Origin: Arhodomonas aquaeolei DSM 8974
GTDB lineage: Bacteria > Pseudomonadota > Gammaproteobacteria > Nitrococcales > Nitrococcaceae
NCBI RefSeq assembly: GCF_000374645.1
Contig: NZ_KB894818.1
Location: 1-60,358, forward strand
Direction: 5' to 3'
Length of the DNA: 60,358 bases
In this document: positions 38,730-48,596 of the stretch, piece after piece
How the letters are laid out: every line of letters begins with the position of its first letter
How positions within the stretch are numbered: the stretch's first letter is position 1
Notes under the pieces: generated by a model
The model's database searches: none
What the model was told of the DNA's origin: nothing
What the model saw: only the letters and a program-made list of their open reading frames with translations
Made by a program: the position numbers and the translations under genes

Positions 38730-39730
38730 ACGCAGCACGCCGGCGGCAAACCGGGGGACGACGCCTCGCCGACGCCCGTGCCCGCGGCCTCGCCGAACGC
38801 CTCGCGCAGGCGTACACCGTCGTCGAGACCACACCGCTGTATCGCCTGCGCCACTATGCTGGCGGGCCGGGACGCCCGCTGCTGATCGTCTACTCGCTGG
38901 TCAACCGCCCCGAGCTGCTGGACGTCTCGCCGCGGCGCTCGGTGGTGGCACGGCTGGCGGCCTCCCGGCCGGTCTACCTGCTCGAATGGCGGGACCCGGA
39001 GGCCGCGGACCGCTTCCGCGACCTCGCCGACTACGCCCTGACCGGCATCGGCAACGCCCTGGCCACGGTGCGCGCGCGCCACGGCGACGGCCCGCCGCAC
39101 CTCGCCGGCGTCTGCCAGGGCGGCTACCTCGCGCTCTGCCACATGGCACGCAACCCGCAGGCCGCGGCAACGCTGACCACGCTCGCCACGCCGGTGGACG
39201 GTGCCGGCCCGGAGGACACGCTCGCACGCATGGCCCGCGGCATGGACCTCTCGGCGGTTCACGCGAGCGCCCGGAACGTCCCTGCCAGCGAGCTCAACTG
39301 GGCGTTCACCGCCCTGCGCCCGCTGCCGCTGCTCATCGACCGCTACCGCACCGTCCCCGAGGACGACGACGAGGCCCTGGGGGAGTTTCTGCGCATGGAG
39401 CACTGGATGTACGAGGGACCGGATCAGGCGCTGACCGCGTTCGTGGAGTTCGTGCGTGCCCTCTACCGGGACAACGCCCTGATCCGGGGCGGCCTGACCC
39501 TGCGCGGCTGGCCGGTGCGCCTGGAGGACGTCCGCGTGCCGGTGTTCAACGCCGCCGCCGAGGCGGACCACCTCGTGCCGCTGGCCGCGGCCACGGCGCT
39601 GGCCGGGCGCACCGGCGGGGAGTACACCGAGCACCGGCTGCCCGGCGGACACCTGGGGGTGTTCATCAGCAGTCACGCCCACGGCACGCTCTATCCCGCG
39701 CTGGACGACTGGCTCTCGGCAAGGGAATGA
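38726..39730 (+). CDS. phaC: Class III polyhydroxyalkanoate synthase catalytic subunit PhaC
   Basis: Polymerises (R)-3-hydroxybutyryl-CoA on the granule surface. The 334-residue protein is an alpha/beta hydrolase with the nucleophile C130 in the lipase-like box GVCQGGY, aspartate D281 (EADHLVPL) and histidine H309 (PGGHLGV). It is far shorter than class I/II synthases (about 560-590), which fits class III and the partner PhaE. The ATG at 38726 is coupled to phaE; earlier frame extension lies inside phaE. It converges with phaB. Confidence 0.94.
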   Translation: MNAARRRQTGGRRLADARARGLAERLAQAYTVVETTPLYRLRHYAGGPGRPLLIVYSLVNRPELLDVSPRRSVVARLAASRPVYLLEWRDPEAADRFRDLADYALTGIGNALATVRARHGDGPPHLAGVCQGGYLALCHMARNPQAAATLTTLATPVDGAGPEDTLARMARGMDLSAVHASARNVPASELNWAFTALRPLPLLIDRYRTVPEDDDEALGEFLRMEHWMYEGPDQALTAFVEFVRALYRDNALIRGGLTLRGWPVRLEDVRVPVFNAAAEADHLVPLAAATALAGRTGGEYTEHRLPGGHLGVFISSHAHGTLYPALDDWLSARE

Positions 39731-39764
39731 GCCCGCCGGCGGCGAAGCGACCGCCGCCTCGGGC
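39731..39764. terminator. Hairpin between convergent phaC and phaB
   Basis: GCCCG and GGCGGC on the left pair with GCCGCC and CGGGC on the right around a loop. It fills most of the 52-bp gap between two converging genes. No T-run is present, so it is a probable but weak bidirectional terminator. Confidence 0.45.
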
Positions 39765-39782
39765 ATGCATCAGGGGCAGGGC

Positions 39783-40529
39783 TCAGAAGCTGCAGAACAG
39801 CGCGCCGTTCACCGGGATGTTCGCCCCGTTGATGTAGCCGGACTGCTCCTCCGCGAGGAAGGCCACCACCCGCGCGATCTCCTCCGCCTCGGCCATCCGC
39901 CCGGTCGGGATCTGGGCAACGATGGACTCGCGCACCTTCTCCGGGATGGCCGCGGTCATGGACGTGCGCACGTACCCCGGGGAGACGGTGTTCACCGACA
40001 CGCCCTTGGGCGCACTCTCCTTCGCCAGCGCCATGGTGAAGCCGTGGATACCGGCCTTGGCCGCGGAATAATTGGTCTGGCCGAACTGCCCCGCCGCACC
40101 GTTGACCGAGGAGATGTTGACGATCCGCCCGTAGCCGCGGTCGCGCATAGCGCCGACGAACTGGCGGGTGACGTTGAACACGCTGTTGAGGTCCACCGTG
40201 ATCACCGCCTGCCAGTTGTCCGGGTCCATCTTGTGCAGGAACGCGTCCCGGGTGATGCCGGCGGCGTTGACGAGGACGTCGACGTTGCCGAACTCCTGCT
40301 CGACGTGGTTCGCCATCTCTACGCAGGCCTCGAAATCCGAGACGTCGCAGGCGACCCAGTCCACCTCGTAACCCGCCTCGCGCAGTTCGGCCTGCCACTC
40401 GCGGATGTTCTCGCGCTCGGGGTCGACGCAGGTGCTCACCACCCGGTGGCCGGAGCGCACCAGGTGCTTGCAGATCTCGGTACCGATACCGCCGTTGCCG
40501 CCGGTCACCAGGGCCAGACGTTCGCTCAT
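39783..40529 (-). CDS. phaB: Acetoacetyl-CoA reductase
   Basis: NADPH-dependent short-chain dehydrogenase of 248 residues that makes (R)-3-hydroxybutyryl-CoA, the monomer for PhaC. Features: TGGNGGIG cofactor loop (8-15), NAAG (around 88), and catalytic S-Y-K with YSAAK (around 154). The SVNGAAGQFGQTNYSAAK segment and the closing VNGALFCSF are typical of PhaB rather than FabG. The region upstream carries repeated GCACAA/TTGTGC half-sites. It is third in the order phaA-phaR-phaB on the minus strand. Confidence 0.94.
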   Translation of the reverse strand: MSERLALVTGGNGGIGTEICKHLVRSGHRVVSTCVDPERENIREWQAELREAGYEVDWVACDVSDFEACVEMANHVEQEFGNVDVLVNAAGITRDAFLHKMDPDNWQAVITVDLNSVFNVTRQFVGAMRDRGYGRIVNISSVNGAAGQFGQTNYSAAKAGIHGFTMALAKESAPKGVSVNTVSPGYVRTSMTAAIPEKVRESIVAQIPTGRMAEAEEIARVVAFLAEEQSGYINGANIPVNGALFCSF

Positions 40530-40571
40530 GCCGGCTACCTCTTGAATCTATGGATCGGAATGGACGCGCAC

Positions 40572-40599
40572 GCACAACGCGGATTGTGCGGCGCACAAT
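40572..40599. promoter_or_regulatory. Triple half-site operator upstream of phaB (candidate PhaR site)
   Basis: Three alternating half-sites lie in 28 bp: GCACAA (40572-40577), TTGTGC (40584-40589) and GCACAA (40593-40598). The last two form a near-perfect palindrome ATTGTGC-GGC-GCACAAT (40583-40599). It is 43 bp before the phaB start. PhaR, encoded 140 bp away, is the natural candidate ligand; known PhaR sites are TGC-rich inverted repeats. Confidence 0.6.
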
Positions 40600-40733
40600 A
40601 CCGGGCAAGCGTAGGACCGCCCCGGGGATGTGTCAACCGGATTCCGGGCCCGCCCGTGCCGCCACGGAGCGGGAGAGGGGAGACCGCCCGGCGCAGGAGC
40701 ACCGGGCCGGTAATGCGGAATGCGGCGGCCGGC

Positions 40734-41258
40734 TCAGTCGTCCTTGTTGCCGCCGCCGGAGCTGGAGCCGCCGCCCTTCTTGTCGCTGCCGCCGCCGGAG
40801 CCGGAGGAGGAGCCGCGGCGGGCGCCGCCGTCGCTGAAGCCGCTCATCGCCTGCCACATCGCGAGGTTGCGCTCGGTGATCTGGCTGAGCATCTCCATCG
40901 GGTCGCCGCCCATGAGGCTGCGGGTGCGCTCGTGGAACAGGCGCTGCTGCTCCTCCCACATCTCCATGCTCTTCTCCAGGTAGCTGGTGAGCATGTTCTG
41001 CATGTTCCCGCCGTAGGAGCGGATGATCTGGGCGAGCAGGTCGCTGGAGAAGATGGGCTCGCCGCCCTCCTCCTCCTCGCTGATGATCTGCAGAAGGATG
41101 CTGCGGGTCAGATCCGCCTTGGTCTTGGCGTCCACCACCTCGAAGTCCACGCCGTCGAGCACGAGGCGCTTGACGTCGGCGAGGGTGATGTAGCTGCTGA
41201 TCGCCGTGTCATAGAGCCGGCGATTCGGGTATTTCTTGATCACTCGGGTCTCGGACAT
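40734..41258 (-). CDS. phaR: Polyhydroxyalkanoate synthesis repressor PhaR
   Basis: The 174-residue regulator starts with the PhaR/PHB accumulation N-domain (RVIKKYPNRRLYDTAISSYITLADVKRLV), which binds DNA and PHA granules. A second conserved block follows (LLQIISEEEEGGEPIFSSDLLAQIIRSYGG spread over 57-85). In studied species PhaR represses phasin and PHA genes until it is titrated onto granules. The C-terminal 30 residues are glycine/serine-rich with lysines, unlike the rest, and may be a disordered tail. It lies between phaA and phaB on the same strand. Confidence 0.93.
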   Translation of the reverse strand: MSETRVIKKYPNRRLYDTAISSYITLADVKRLVLDGVDFEVVDAKTKADLTRSILLQIISEEEEGGEPIFSSDLLAQIIRSYGGNMQNMLTSYLEKSMEMWEEQQRLFHERTRSLMGGDPMEMLSQITERNLAMWQAMSGFSDGGARRGSSSGSGGGSDKKGGGSSSGGGNKDD

Positions 41259-41324
41259 GGGTGCTCTTGCCTGGCCGTTGGGTGATGAGGGCGCCGCCCG
41301 GGGGCGGACGGCGCGTGGCGGTTT

Positions 41325-42503
41325 CTATCGCTCCACGGCCAGGGCGACGCCCTGTCCGCCGCCGATGCACAGCGTCGCCAGTCCCTTGTGCACGTCCCGG
41401 CGCTTCATCTCATGGAGGAGCGTGACGAGGATACGGGCGCCGGAGGCCCCGATGGGATGACCGAGGGCGATGGCACCACCGTTGACGTTGACACGCTCCA
41501 TGTCCCATTCGAGCTCGCGGCTGACCGCGAGCGCCTGGGCGGCGAAGGCCTCGTTCGCCTCGATAAGGTCCAGGTCCCCAATGGACCAGCCCGCCCGCTC
41601 GAGACAGCGCCGGGTCGCCGGCACCGGGCCGGAGCCCATGTAGGCCGGATCCACGCCGGCGTTGGCATAGGCACGGATCCGCGCCAGCGGCTCCAGGCCG
41701 AGCGCCTCCGCCTGGCTCGCGGACATCATCAGCACCATGGCGGCGCCGTCGTTGATCCCGGAGGCGTTGCCGGCGGTGACGCTGCCATCGCCCTTGAACG
41801 CCGGGCGCAGCTTACCGAGCCCCTCCGCGGTGCAGCCGTGCTTGATGAACTCGTCTTCGTCGAAGCGGATCGGATCGCCCTTGCGCTGGGGGATCTCGAT
41901 GGGAATGATCTCGTCGGCAAAGCGCCCGGCCTTCTGTGCGGCCTCGGCGCGCTGCTGCGAGGTCGCGGCCAACTGGTCCTGCTCCTCGCGGGAGATGCCG
42001 TACTTCTCCGCCAGGTTCTCCGCGGTGACGCCCATGTGGTACTGGTTGAAGGCGTCCCAGAGGCCGTCCTTGATCATGGTGTCCTCGAGCTTCCAGTCGC
42101 CCATGCGCTGACCGGTGCGGGACTTCGGCAGGGCGTGCGGTGCGGTGCTCATGCTCTCCTGGCCGCCGGCGACGATGGTGCGCGCATCGCCCAGCCGGAT
42201 CGCCTGGCTGGCGAGATGGGTCGCCTTGAGGCCGCTACCGCAGACCTTGTTGATGGTCATGGACGGGCAGCTTACCGGCAGACCGGCGTTGAGCGCCGTC
42301 TGGCGCGCCGGGTTCTGACCGGCGGCGGCAGCCAGGACCTGGCCGAGGATCACCTCGTCGATCTGCTCGCCGTCCACGCCGGCGCGCTGGAGCAGACCGC
42401 GAAGCACCTGGGTGCCGAGATCCACTGCCGAGAGCTGCGAGAGGGCCCCGCCGAAATTGCCGATGGCGCTGCGTCCGGCGGCGACGATGACCGTATCTTC
42501 CAT
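41325..42503 (-). CDS. phaA: Acetyl-CoA C-acetyltransferase of the PHA cluster
   Basis: Thiolase of 392 residues that condenses two acetyl-CoA to acetoacetyl-CoA, the first step to polyhydroxybutyrate. Catalytic C88 ([11 protein letters not shown]), H349 (GHPIGAS) and C379 (CIGGG). It is closer to biosynthetic PhaA thiolases than the liu-operon copy. It heads the minus-strand order phaA-phaR-phaB. The 157-bp gap to pabB shows no other gene. Confidence 0.94.
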   Translation of the reverse strand: MEDTVIVAAGRSAIGNFGGALSQLSAVDLGTQVLRGLLQRAGVDGEQIDEVILGQVLAAAAGQNPARQTALNAGLPVSCPSMTINKVCGSGLKATHLASQAIRLGDARTIVAGGQESMSTAPHALPKSRTGQRMGDWKLEDTMIKDGLWDAFNQYHMGVTAENLAEKYGISREEQDQLAATSQQRAEAAQKAGRFADEIIPIEIPQRKGDPIRFDEDEFIKHGCTAEGLGKLRPAFKGDGSVTAGNASGINDGAAMVLMMSASQAEALGLEPLARIRAYANAGVDPAYMGSGPVPATRRCLERAGWSIGDLDLIEANEAFAAQALAVSRELEWDMERVNVNGGAIALGHPIGASGARILVTLLHEMKRRDVHKGLATLCIGGGQGVALAVER

Positions 42504-42660
42504 TACTGCCTCCCTGACCCGTCTGTGTTGAGCCCTTTGAGTAGCTGTCGATCATAACAGCCGTGCGCGCGCGATGCCGCCCCGCACAAAAACGCCGCGA
42601 CCAGCGGGCGGAAACCTCCGGCCGTGCGTGTCCCGGCCGGACTCCGCAGGGACAGGCGGC

Positions 42661-43986
42661 TTACCGCGGGGCGGAGACGAGGCCGAGGAAGGCGGCTGCC
42701 TTGGCCCCCGTTTCGTCGAACTCCCCCGCCTCGGTGGAATCCGCGACCACGCCCCCGCCGGCGCGGTATTCCACCCGGCCGCCGGCCGCAACGGCGGTAC
42801 GGATGGCGATGCTGGTGTCCATCGCGCCATCGTCACCGAGGTAACCGACCGCACCGCAGTACACACCCCGCCGGGTCGGCTCCAGCTCGTCGATGATCTG
42901 CATCGCCCGGTGCTTCGGGGCCCCGGTGATCGAGCCGCCGGGCAGACAGGCCGCCACCAGGTCCAGGGCGTCGCGTCCGGCGGGCAGCCGCCCGGTCACC
43001 ACGCTGACCAGGTGCTGCACCGTGGCGAAGCGCTCGACGTCGAACAAACGCGGCACGCGCACGCTGCCCGTCTCGCACACCCGACCGAGGTCGTTGCGCA
43101 GCAGATCCACGATCATCAGGTTCTCCGCCCGGTCCTTGGGCGAGCCGCGCAGGTCCGCGGCGAGGGCAGCATCGCGCCGCGGCTCCGGGTCCCGGGGCCG
43201 GGTACCTTTGATCGGCCGGGTCTCGACGGCACCGTCGCGCAGGTGCAGGAACCGCTCCGGCGAGATGCTGAGCACCGACCGCCCCGGCAGGTCGAGATAC
43301 GCGCCGTACCCACCGGGGCTCGCCTCACGCAGGGCCAGCCACAGGCCCAGGGGATCGCCCTCCAGCGGCGCCTCGAACCGGCGCGCCAGGTTCACCTGGT
43401 AGCAGTCCCCGGCGTGGAGGTAATGCTGCACCCGGGTGAAGGCCGCGGCGTAGGCCTCGCGGTCCAGGTCCGCGAGCGCCGGGCCGAACCGCCAGGGGCG
43501 AGCCGGGGGCGTCGCCGCCATTGCCGCCTCCAGCGCGTGCGCCAGCGGCGCATCCACCGCCGGACCGGCGAGCCACGCCCGGCACCGGTGGTGGTCGATC
43601 ACCACCGCCCAGTCGTAGCGCCCGAATTCGGCCTCCACGGTACCGGCGGAGGCGTCCGCGAGCCCCATCAGCCGGCGCCCGAGGTCGTAGCCGAAATAGC
43701 CGATGAGTCCGCCGGCGAACGGCGGCGGCCCCGCCGGTGCCCGGTCCAGCCCGGCCCGCAGCCCGTCCGGGAAAAGGCCGGCGTCCTCCCATGCCCCGCC
43801 CCCGGTGCCGCGGCGCTGGACGACACCGTCGACCACCCGGAACCAGGCCCGCGGCGCGGCGGCAATGATGTCGTAGCGGGTACCGGCGACACCGCCGCTG
43901 TCGAGCCACACGGCACCGGGCCAGTGTGCGGCGATGGCGGAAAAGGATTTCCCCGGATCGCGAGGATACGCTAGCGTATGGTTCAT
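42661..43986 (-). CDS. pabB: Aminodeoxychorismate synthase component I
   Basis: Chorismate-using enzyme of 441 residues that aminates chorismate to 4-amino-4-deoxychorismate in folate synthesis, with PabA supplying ammonia. Signatures: PIKGTRPRD (about residue 258), SPKDRAENLMIVDLLRNDLGRV, and PGGSITGAPKHRAMQIIDELEP near the C-terminus. The PIKGT lysine and the absence of an anthranilate feedback LLES-like motif favour PabB over TrpE. The ATG at 43986 follows GAGAAG; the much longer open frame upstream is antisense to fadD and was rejected. Divergent from fadD. Confidence 0.92.
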   Translation of the reverse strand: MNHTLAYPRDPGKSFSAIAAHWPGAVWLDSGGVAGTRYDIIAAAPRAWFRVVDGVVQRRGTGGGAWEDAGLFPDGLRAGLDRAPAGPPPFAGGLIGYFGYDLGRRLMGLADASAGTVEAEFGRYDWAVVIDHHRCRAWLAGPAVDAPLAHALEAAMAATPPARPWRFGPALADLDREAYAAAFTRVQHYLHAGDCYQVNLARRFEAPLEGDPLGLWLALREASPGGYGAYLDLPGRSVLSISPERFLHLRDGAVETRPIKGTRPRDPEPRRDAALAADLRGSPKDRAENLMIVDLLRNDLGRVCETGSVRVPRLFDVERFATVQHLVSVVTGRLPAGRDALDLVAACLPGGSITGAPKHRAMQIIDELEPTRRGVYCGAVGYLGDDGAMDTSIAIRTAVAAGGRVEYRAGGGVVADSTEAGEFDETGAKAAAFLGLVSAPR

Positions 43987-44157
43987 GGTCGGGCTTCTCG
44001 GAGAGGCTCCGTTGGTCCGGCGTGAAACGACCGCCGCAAAGAACGACAATCGTACCAGCCCCGCGAAGAGGGCCAATGCGGGAGAGCGGCGGGGGATGGC
44101 ACAATCGCGGCACCGGCGCACCGGGTGCCGGCCGCCGTGCAGGAGGAGAGCGCTGCC

Positions 44158-45867
44158 ATGACCGACTCCAACCGCGCCGGGACCCAGCCCTGGCTCGATG
44201 CCTATGGCCCCGGTGTCAGCGGCGAGTACCAGCCGCTGCCGGATACCGACCTCGCCGCCCTCGTGCGCCGGGCGGCGCGGGAGCACAGCTCGGCCCCGGC
44301 GTTCACGGTCTGCCTGGAGAACGGCATGACCGCGAGCCTGAGCTTCACGGAGGTGGACCGTGCCTCCGACGCCTTCGCCGCCTGGCTGCGCGACGAGGCG
44401 GGGATCACCCCCGGCGAACGGGTCGCGCTGCAGGCCCCCAACAACCTCGCCTTCCCGGTGTGCGCGTTCGGCACATTCAAGGCCGGCGCGGTACTGGTGA
44501 ACGTCAATCCGCTCTACACCGCCCACGAGATGAACCACCAGCTCCGCGACGCGGGGGCCCGGGTACTGGTGATCATCGACATGTTCGCCGACAAGCTCCC
44601 GGAGGCGCTCCGGGACACGGACGTCTCCCGGGTCGTGACCCTGAGCATCGCCTCGTTCTTCCCCTGGCTGAAGTCGCGGCTGATCCGGGGGATGCTGCGC
44701 TACATCCGCCGCGAGATCCCGGCCATGCCCATGGCCGTGACGCCGCTGGAGCAGGCCATCGCCGAGGGCGAACGCGGGGCCGACGCCCTGCGCGCCGCCC
44801 CGCCCCGGCGCGGGAGCGATGACACGGCCGTGCTGCAGTACACCGGCGGGACCACCGGCGTCGCCAAGGGCGCGGAGCTCACCCATGGCAACCTCATGGC
44901 CAATGTCGCCCAGACCCTGACCATCGCCGGGCCGGTGCTGCGCCCCGGTAAGGACATCGTGCTCACCGCGCTGCCGATGTACCACATCTTCGCGTTCACC
45001 TTTAACATGCTGACCTTCTTCACCACGGGCTGCCGCAACATCCTCTGCCCGTCGCCCCGGCCACCGGCGAAGCTGCGCCGGGCGTTCGAGCAGTTCGCGG
45101 TGACCAAGTTCTCGGCGGTGAACGCGCTGTTCCAGGGCCTGCTGCGCGAGCCCTGGTTCCGCGAGAACCCGCCCCGCTCCATCGACCTCTCGGTATCCGG
45201 GGGCACGGCGCTGCACACCCACGTCGCCGAGGAATGGGAACGGCTCGTGGGCAGCCCGATCTGCGAGGGCTACGGCCTGTCGGAGACCTCCCCGGTGGTG
45301 GCGGTGAACCCGCCGGCCGGCGAGGTCCGGCTGGGGACCATCGGGATCCCCATGCCCGGCACGGAGGTGCGCCTGGTGGACGAGGACGACGAGGACGTGC
45401 CCCTCGGCGTGCCCGGGGAGCTGGTGGTCCGCGGGCCCCAGGTGATGCGCGGCTACTGGCAGCGCCCTGAGGAGACCGCAACGGCCATGCGCGGCGGCTG
45501 GTTCCACACCGGCGACGTCGCCCGCATGGACGAACGGGGCTACTTCTCCATCGTCGACCGCAAGAAGGACATGATCGACGTCAGCGGGTTCAACGTGTAT
45601 CCGAACGAGGTCGAGGACGTCCTCGGCGCCCACCCGGACATCGACGAGGTGGCCGTGGTGGGCGTGCGCGACGACGAGGGCGACGAGCACGTCCACGCCT
45701 TCGTGGTGAGCGGCAATCCGTCGCTCGGCGAGGCGGAGGTGCGCCAGTGGGCCCGCCGGGAGCTTACCGGCTACAAGGTGCCGGAGCGGGTGTTCTTCCG
45801 CGACGAGCTGCCGAAATCGCCGGTGGGCAAGATCCTGCGCAAGGACCTGAGAAAGCCCGGGGAATGA
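44158..45867 (+). CDS. fadD: Long-chain fatty acid-CoA ligase (FadD-like)
   Basis: Acyl-activating enzyme of 569 residues that forms acyl-CoA from fatty acid, ATP and CoA. The AMP-binding signature YTGGTTGVAKGAE starts at residue 228. Further motifs are YGLSETSPVV, GWFHTGDVARMDERGYFSIVDRKKDMI and the C-terminal lysine in KSPVGKILRKDLR. The ATG at 44158 follows AGGAGGAG. It sits beside the PHA cluster, which is consistent with carbon and lipid turnover, though no direct link is shown. It converges with the HDOD gene at 9 bp. Confidence 0.93.
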   Translation: MTDSNRAGTQPWLDAYGPGVSGEYQPLPDTDLAALVRRAAREHSSAPAFTVCLENGMTASLSFTEVDRASDAFAAWLRDEAGITPGERVALQAPNNLAFPVCAFGTFKAGAVLVNVNPLYTAHEMNHQLRDAGARVLVIIDMFADKLPEALRDTDVSRVVTLSIASFFPWLKSRLIRGMLRYIRREIPAMPMAVTPLEQAIAEGERGADALRAAPPRRGSDDTAVLQYTGGTTGVAKGAELTHGNLMANVAQTLTIAGPVLRPGKDIVLTALPMYHIFAFTFNMLTFFTTGCRNILCPSPRPPAKLRRAFEQFAVTKFSAVNALFQGLLREPWFRENPPRSIDLSVSGGTALHTHVAEEWERLVGSPICEGYGLSETSPVVAVNPPAGEVRLGTIGIPMPGTEVRLVDEDDEDVPLGVPGELVVRGPQVMRGYWQRPEETATAMRGGWFHTGDVARMDERGYFSIVDRKKDMIDVSGFNVYPNEVEDVLGAHPDIDEVAVVGVRDDEGDEHVHAFVVSGNPSLGEAEVRQWARRELTGYKVPERVFFRDELPKSPVGKILRKDLRKPGE

Positions 45868-45876
45868 GCCCGGGCC

Positions 45877-47127
45877 TCAGCCCATGAGCAGCGACTGGAT
45901 CTCGCCGATCTCGTCGTGGGCCTCTTCGAGCAGGGTCTCGCCGGTGTCGCTCGCGATACTGGCCAGCCCCAGGCGCTCGTAGACCGGTACCGTCTCCAGC
46001 GCGGGGAGCTCGCTGTCCGGCCCGCCGCCGCCCAGGCACTCGAGCTGCGCGGCGATGACCAGATCGGCGTAGTCCGCCCCGCCCTCCGACTCCCGCGACC
46101 ATTCCTCCGCGAGCAGGGCCACGTCCACCATCTCGTCGGAGAAGTTCCAGCGCCGCAGGATCATCGCCCCGAGATCGTCGCGGTGGGCCGCGATGGCCTG
46201 CTCCAGGGCCCCGGGATTGGCGGACAGCCCGGGGTACTCCGAGGCATGGGCGAGCATGGGGACCACGCCGATGTCGTGGATGAGCCCGGCGAGCAGGGCC
46301 CGGTCCGAATCGAAGCCGGACAGCCGTCGCGCCATCACCGCGCAGGTGGCCGCCACCAGCGCGCTGTGCTGCCAGAGCTCGAGCATGCGCTCGTTCAGCA
46401 GGGTGTTCTTCGACTTGAAGACCTCGCGCATGGTCACCGCGGTGACCAGTTCGCGGACGTTGCGCAGCCCCAGCCGCACCACCGCCTGGTTGAGGCTGTC
46501 CACGGTGCGCTCGCCGCGGTAGAGCGCCGAGTTGGCGGCCTGCAGGACCCGCGCAGCGACCGCCGGGTCCGCCTGGATGATACGCGTGACCTCCGGCGCG
46601 CCGGCCCGCTCGTCGGCGATCGCCGAGCGCACGCGTACGGCGACGTCCGGCATCGTCGGCAGGTCCAGCCGATCCTGGAGCAGGTCGGCGATGAGCGCGC
46701 TGTAGAGCTCGTCGGACTCGTCCGCCGCGCCGATCTCGTCGACCTCGTAATCGCTCGCCGGCCCCGGACCGATCTCGTCGAGCAGCGCCCGGATCCGCCC
46801 CGTGGGCACACGGATGAGCTTAACCGCGGTACGTGCCAGGGCATTGCACGTGTGCACGTCGTCCATGCCGATGGGCTCCGCCGCCACGCCGGCATCGCCC
46901 AGCCCGACCACGCTGTGCACCGGCTCGCCGGGACCGGTGGCCAGCACCACCTCGCCGGAGAGCACATACCGCGTCCACGCGTCCCTGTCGCCGCGCTGGA
47001 AGATCACCGAGCGCGGCTCGTGGCGCTCGACCTCGGCCTCCGCGACCAGTGCCTCGAGACGCTCGCGGTCCAGCCCCTGCAGCGGCGAGACCCCTTCGAG
47101 CCAGTCAACCAATACCTCTTCGCTCAT
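45877..47127 (-). CDS. HDOD-domain signalling protein with N-terminal cNMP-binding-like domain
   Basis: The 416-residue protein has an N-terminal cyclic-nucleotide-binding-like fold (about 10-130; EPRSVIFQRGD, YVLSGEVVL). An HDOD domain follows (about 175-370; LPTMPDVAVRVRSA, IIQADPAVAARVLQAANSALY, LLAGLIHDIGVV). HDOD proteins are non-catalytic HD relatives that relay signals in bacterial regulation. The cNMP domain lacks an obvious intact phosphate-binding cassette, so ligand binding is uncertain. The ATG at 47127 was chosen over the frame's upstream extension. Divergent from yebC. Specific role unknown. Confidence 0.85.
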   Translation of the reverse strand: MSEEVLVDWLEGVSPLQGLDRERLEALVAEAEVERHEPRSVIFQRGDRDAWTRYVLSGEVVLATGPGEPVHSVVGLGDAGVAAEPIGMDDVHTCNALARTAVKLIRVPTGRIRALLDEIGPGPASDYEVDEIGAADESDELYSALIADLLQDRLDLPTMPDVAVRVRSAIADERAGAPEVTRIIQADPAVAARVLQAANSALYRGERTVDSLNQAVVRLGLRNVRELVTAVTMREVFKSKNTLLNERMLELWQHSALVAATCAVMARRLSGFDSDRALLAGLIHDIGVVPMLAHASEYPGLSANPGALEQAIAAHRDDLGAMILRRWNFSDEMVDVALLAEEWSRESEGGADYADLVIAAQLECLGGGGPDSELPALETVPVYERLGLASIASDTGETLLEEAHDEIGEIQSLLMG

Positions 47128-47160
47128 AGCCCCCGATTTCCCGAACGTCCTTTCCCCCGG

Positions 47161-47183
47161 CCGCGGGGAACCACTCCCCGCGG
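47161..47183. other. Perfect hairpin between the HDOD gene and yebC
   Basis: CCGCGGGGA - ACCAC - TCCCCGCGG, a 9-bp perfect stem with a 5-base loop, lies in the divergent intergenic region. It could be an operator or a leader-RNA hairpin for either gene. The sequence gives no further clue. Confidence 0.35.
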
Positions 47184-47285
47184 TGCCCGGTACCCGGTCA
47201 TGGTAATCTATCGGGATCGTCGTGCGGGCGAACGCTCGCGCGCACCAGAGCCGATGTCCATGACAGTGCACCGACGGGGAGGATC

Positions 47286-48029
47286 ATGGCAGGACACAGC
47301 AAGTGGGCCAACATCCAGCACCGCAAGAAGGCCCAGGACGCCAAGCGCGGCAAGCTCTTCACCAAGGCCATTCGCGAGATCAGCGTCGCTACCCGCATGG
47401 GCGGTCCCGACCCGGAGACCAACCCGCGGCTGCGCCTGGCGATGGACCGCGCGCTCGCGGTGAACATGCCCAAGGACAACATCGAGCGCGCGATCAAGAA
47501 GGCCTCTGGCGATGACGACAACGCCAACTACGAGGAGCCGCGCTTCGAGGGCTACGGCCCCGGCGGCGTCGCGATCATGGTCGACTGCATGACCGACAAC
47601 CGCAACCGCACCGTCAGCGAGGTCCGCCACGCCTTCTCCAAGCATGGCGGCAACCTCGGCACCGACGGCTGCGTCGCGTTCCTGTTCACCCAGCGTGGCG
47701 TGCTGCTGTTCCCGCCGGACAGCGACGAGGAGCGCATCATGGAGGTGGCGCTGGAAGCGGGCGCGGACGACATCATCACCAACGAGGACGGCTCCATCGA
47801 GGTACTCACCGCCCCCGAGAACTACCACGCCACCAAGGAGGCGCTGCTCGCCGCCGACCTGGAGCCGGCGGACTCGGAGGTGACCATGCGCCCGGAGACC
47901 ACCGTCGAGGTGGGCGACGAGGACGGGCGCAAGACGCTGCGGCTGATCGAGCGCCTCGAGGACCTCGACGACACGCAGAACGTCTACACCAACGCGGACA
48001 TCCAGCCCTCCGCCTACGAGGAAGACTGA
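47286..48029 (+). CDS. yebC: YebC/PmpR family transcriptional regulator or translation factor
   Basis: The 247-residue protein starts [21 protein letters not shown], the invariant family N-terminus, and has the [22 protein letters not shown] core. The family binds DNA and, in recent work, has been linked to ribosome stalling relief. It is commonly found before ruvC, as here (48-bp gap). GGAGG precedes the ATG. Confidence 0.96.
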   Translation: MAGHSKWANIQHRKKAQDAKRGKLFTKAIREISVATRMGGPDPETNPRLRLAMDRALAVNMPKDNIERAIKKASGDDDNANYEEPRFEGYGPGGVAIMVDCMTDNRNRTVSEVRHAFSKHGGNLGTDGCVAFLFTQRGVLLFPPDSDEERIMEVALEAGADDIITNEDGSIEVLTAPENYHATKEALLAADLEPADSEVTMRPETTVEVGDEDGRKTLRLIERLEDLDDTQNVYTNADIQPSAYEED

Positions 48030-48077
48030 CACCGTCATGGGCGAGCGCGCGGCGGCAACGGCGGTGCGGCTGCCGGC

Positions 48078-48596
48078 ATGAGCGGTGACGGGGTATGCCG
48101 CGTGCTCGGCATCGACCCGGGCTCGCGGGTGACCGGCTTTGGCATCATCGACAGCCACGACCGCGGCCTCGTGTACGTGGCCAGCGGCGTGATCCGCGTC
48201 GAGGGCCACGCCTTCCCGGTGCGGCTGCGCGCGATCTTCGAGCAGCTCGGCGAGGTCGTGGAACGCTACCAGCCGGCGCAGACGGCCATCGAGCAGGTGT
48301 TCGTGCGCAACAACCCGGACTCCGCGCTCAAGCTCGGCCAGGCCCGCGGCGCGGCGATCTGCGCCTGCGTGGGCCGCGGCCTGCCGCTCGCCGAGTACAC
48401 GGCATCCATGGTCAAGCAGGCCGTCACCGGTAACGGCGGCGCCGGCAAGGAACAGGTACAGTACATGGTGCGTACGCTGCTGGGGCTGCAGGGCCGGCTG
48501 CGCGAGGACGCCTCCGACGCCCTCGGCGTCGCGCTCTGCCACATCCACCGCGACCGCCTTGCCGGGCGGCTCGCCGGACGGGGACGCACGGCATGA
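48078..48596 (+). CDS. ruvC: Crossover junction endodeoxyribonuclease RuvC
   Basis: Holliday-junction resolvase of 172 residues. The first catalytic aspartate is D13 in [14 protein letters not shown], with E in the AIEQVF segment and C-terminal acidic [12 protein letters not shown] carrying the remaining catalytic carboxylates. It cuts symmetric strands at junctions moved by RuvAB. Its stop overlaps the ruvA ATG by four bases. Confidence 0.96.
   Translation: MSGDGVCRVLGIDPGSRVTGFGIIDSHDRGLVYVASGVIRVEGHAFPVRLRAIFEQLGEVVERYQPAQTAIEQVFVRNNPDSALKLGQARGAAICACVGRGLPLAEYTASMVKQAVTGNGGAGKEQVQYMVRTLLGLQGRLREDASDALGVALCHIHRDRLAGRLAGRGRTA

Noticed and set aside
42661-45696. 1011-codon minus-strand frame covering pabB and continuing antisense through fadD
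   Set aside because: Only the part from 43986 downstream has PabB sequence; the rest is arginine/histidine/valine-rich antisense of fadD, whose plus-strand motifs are complete.
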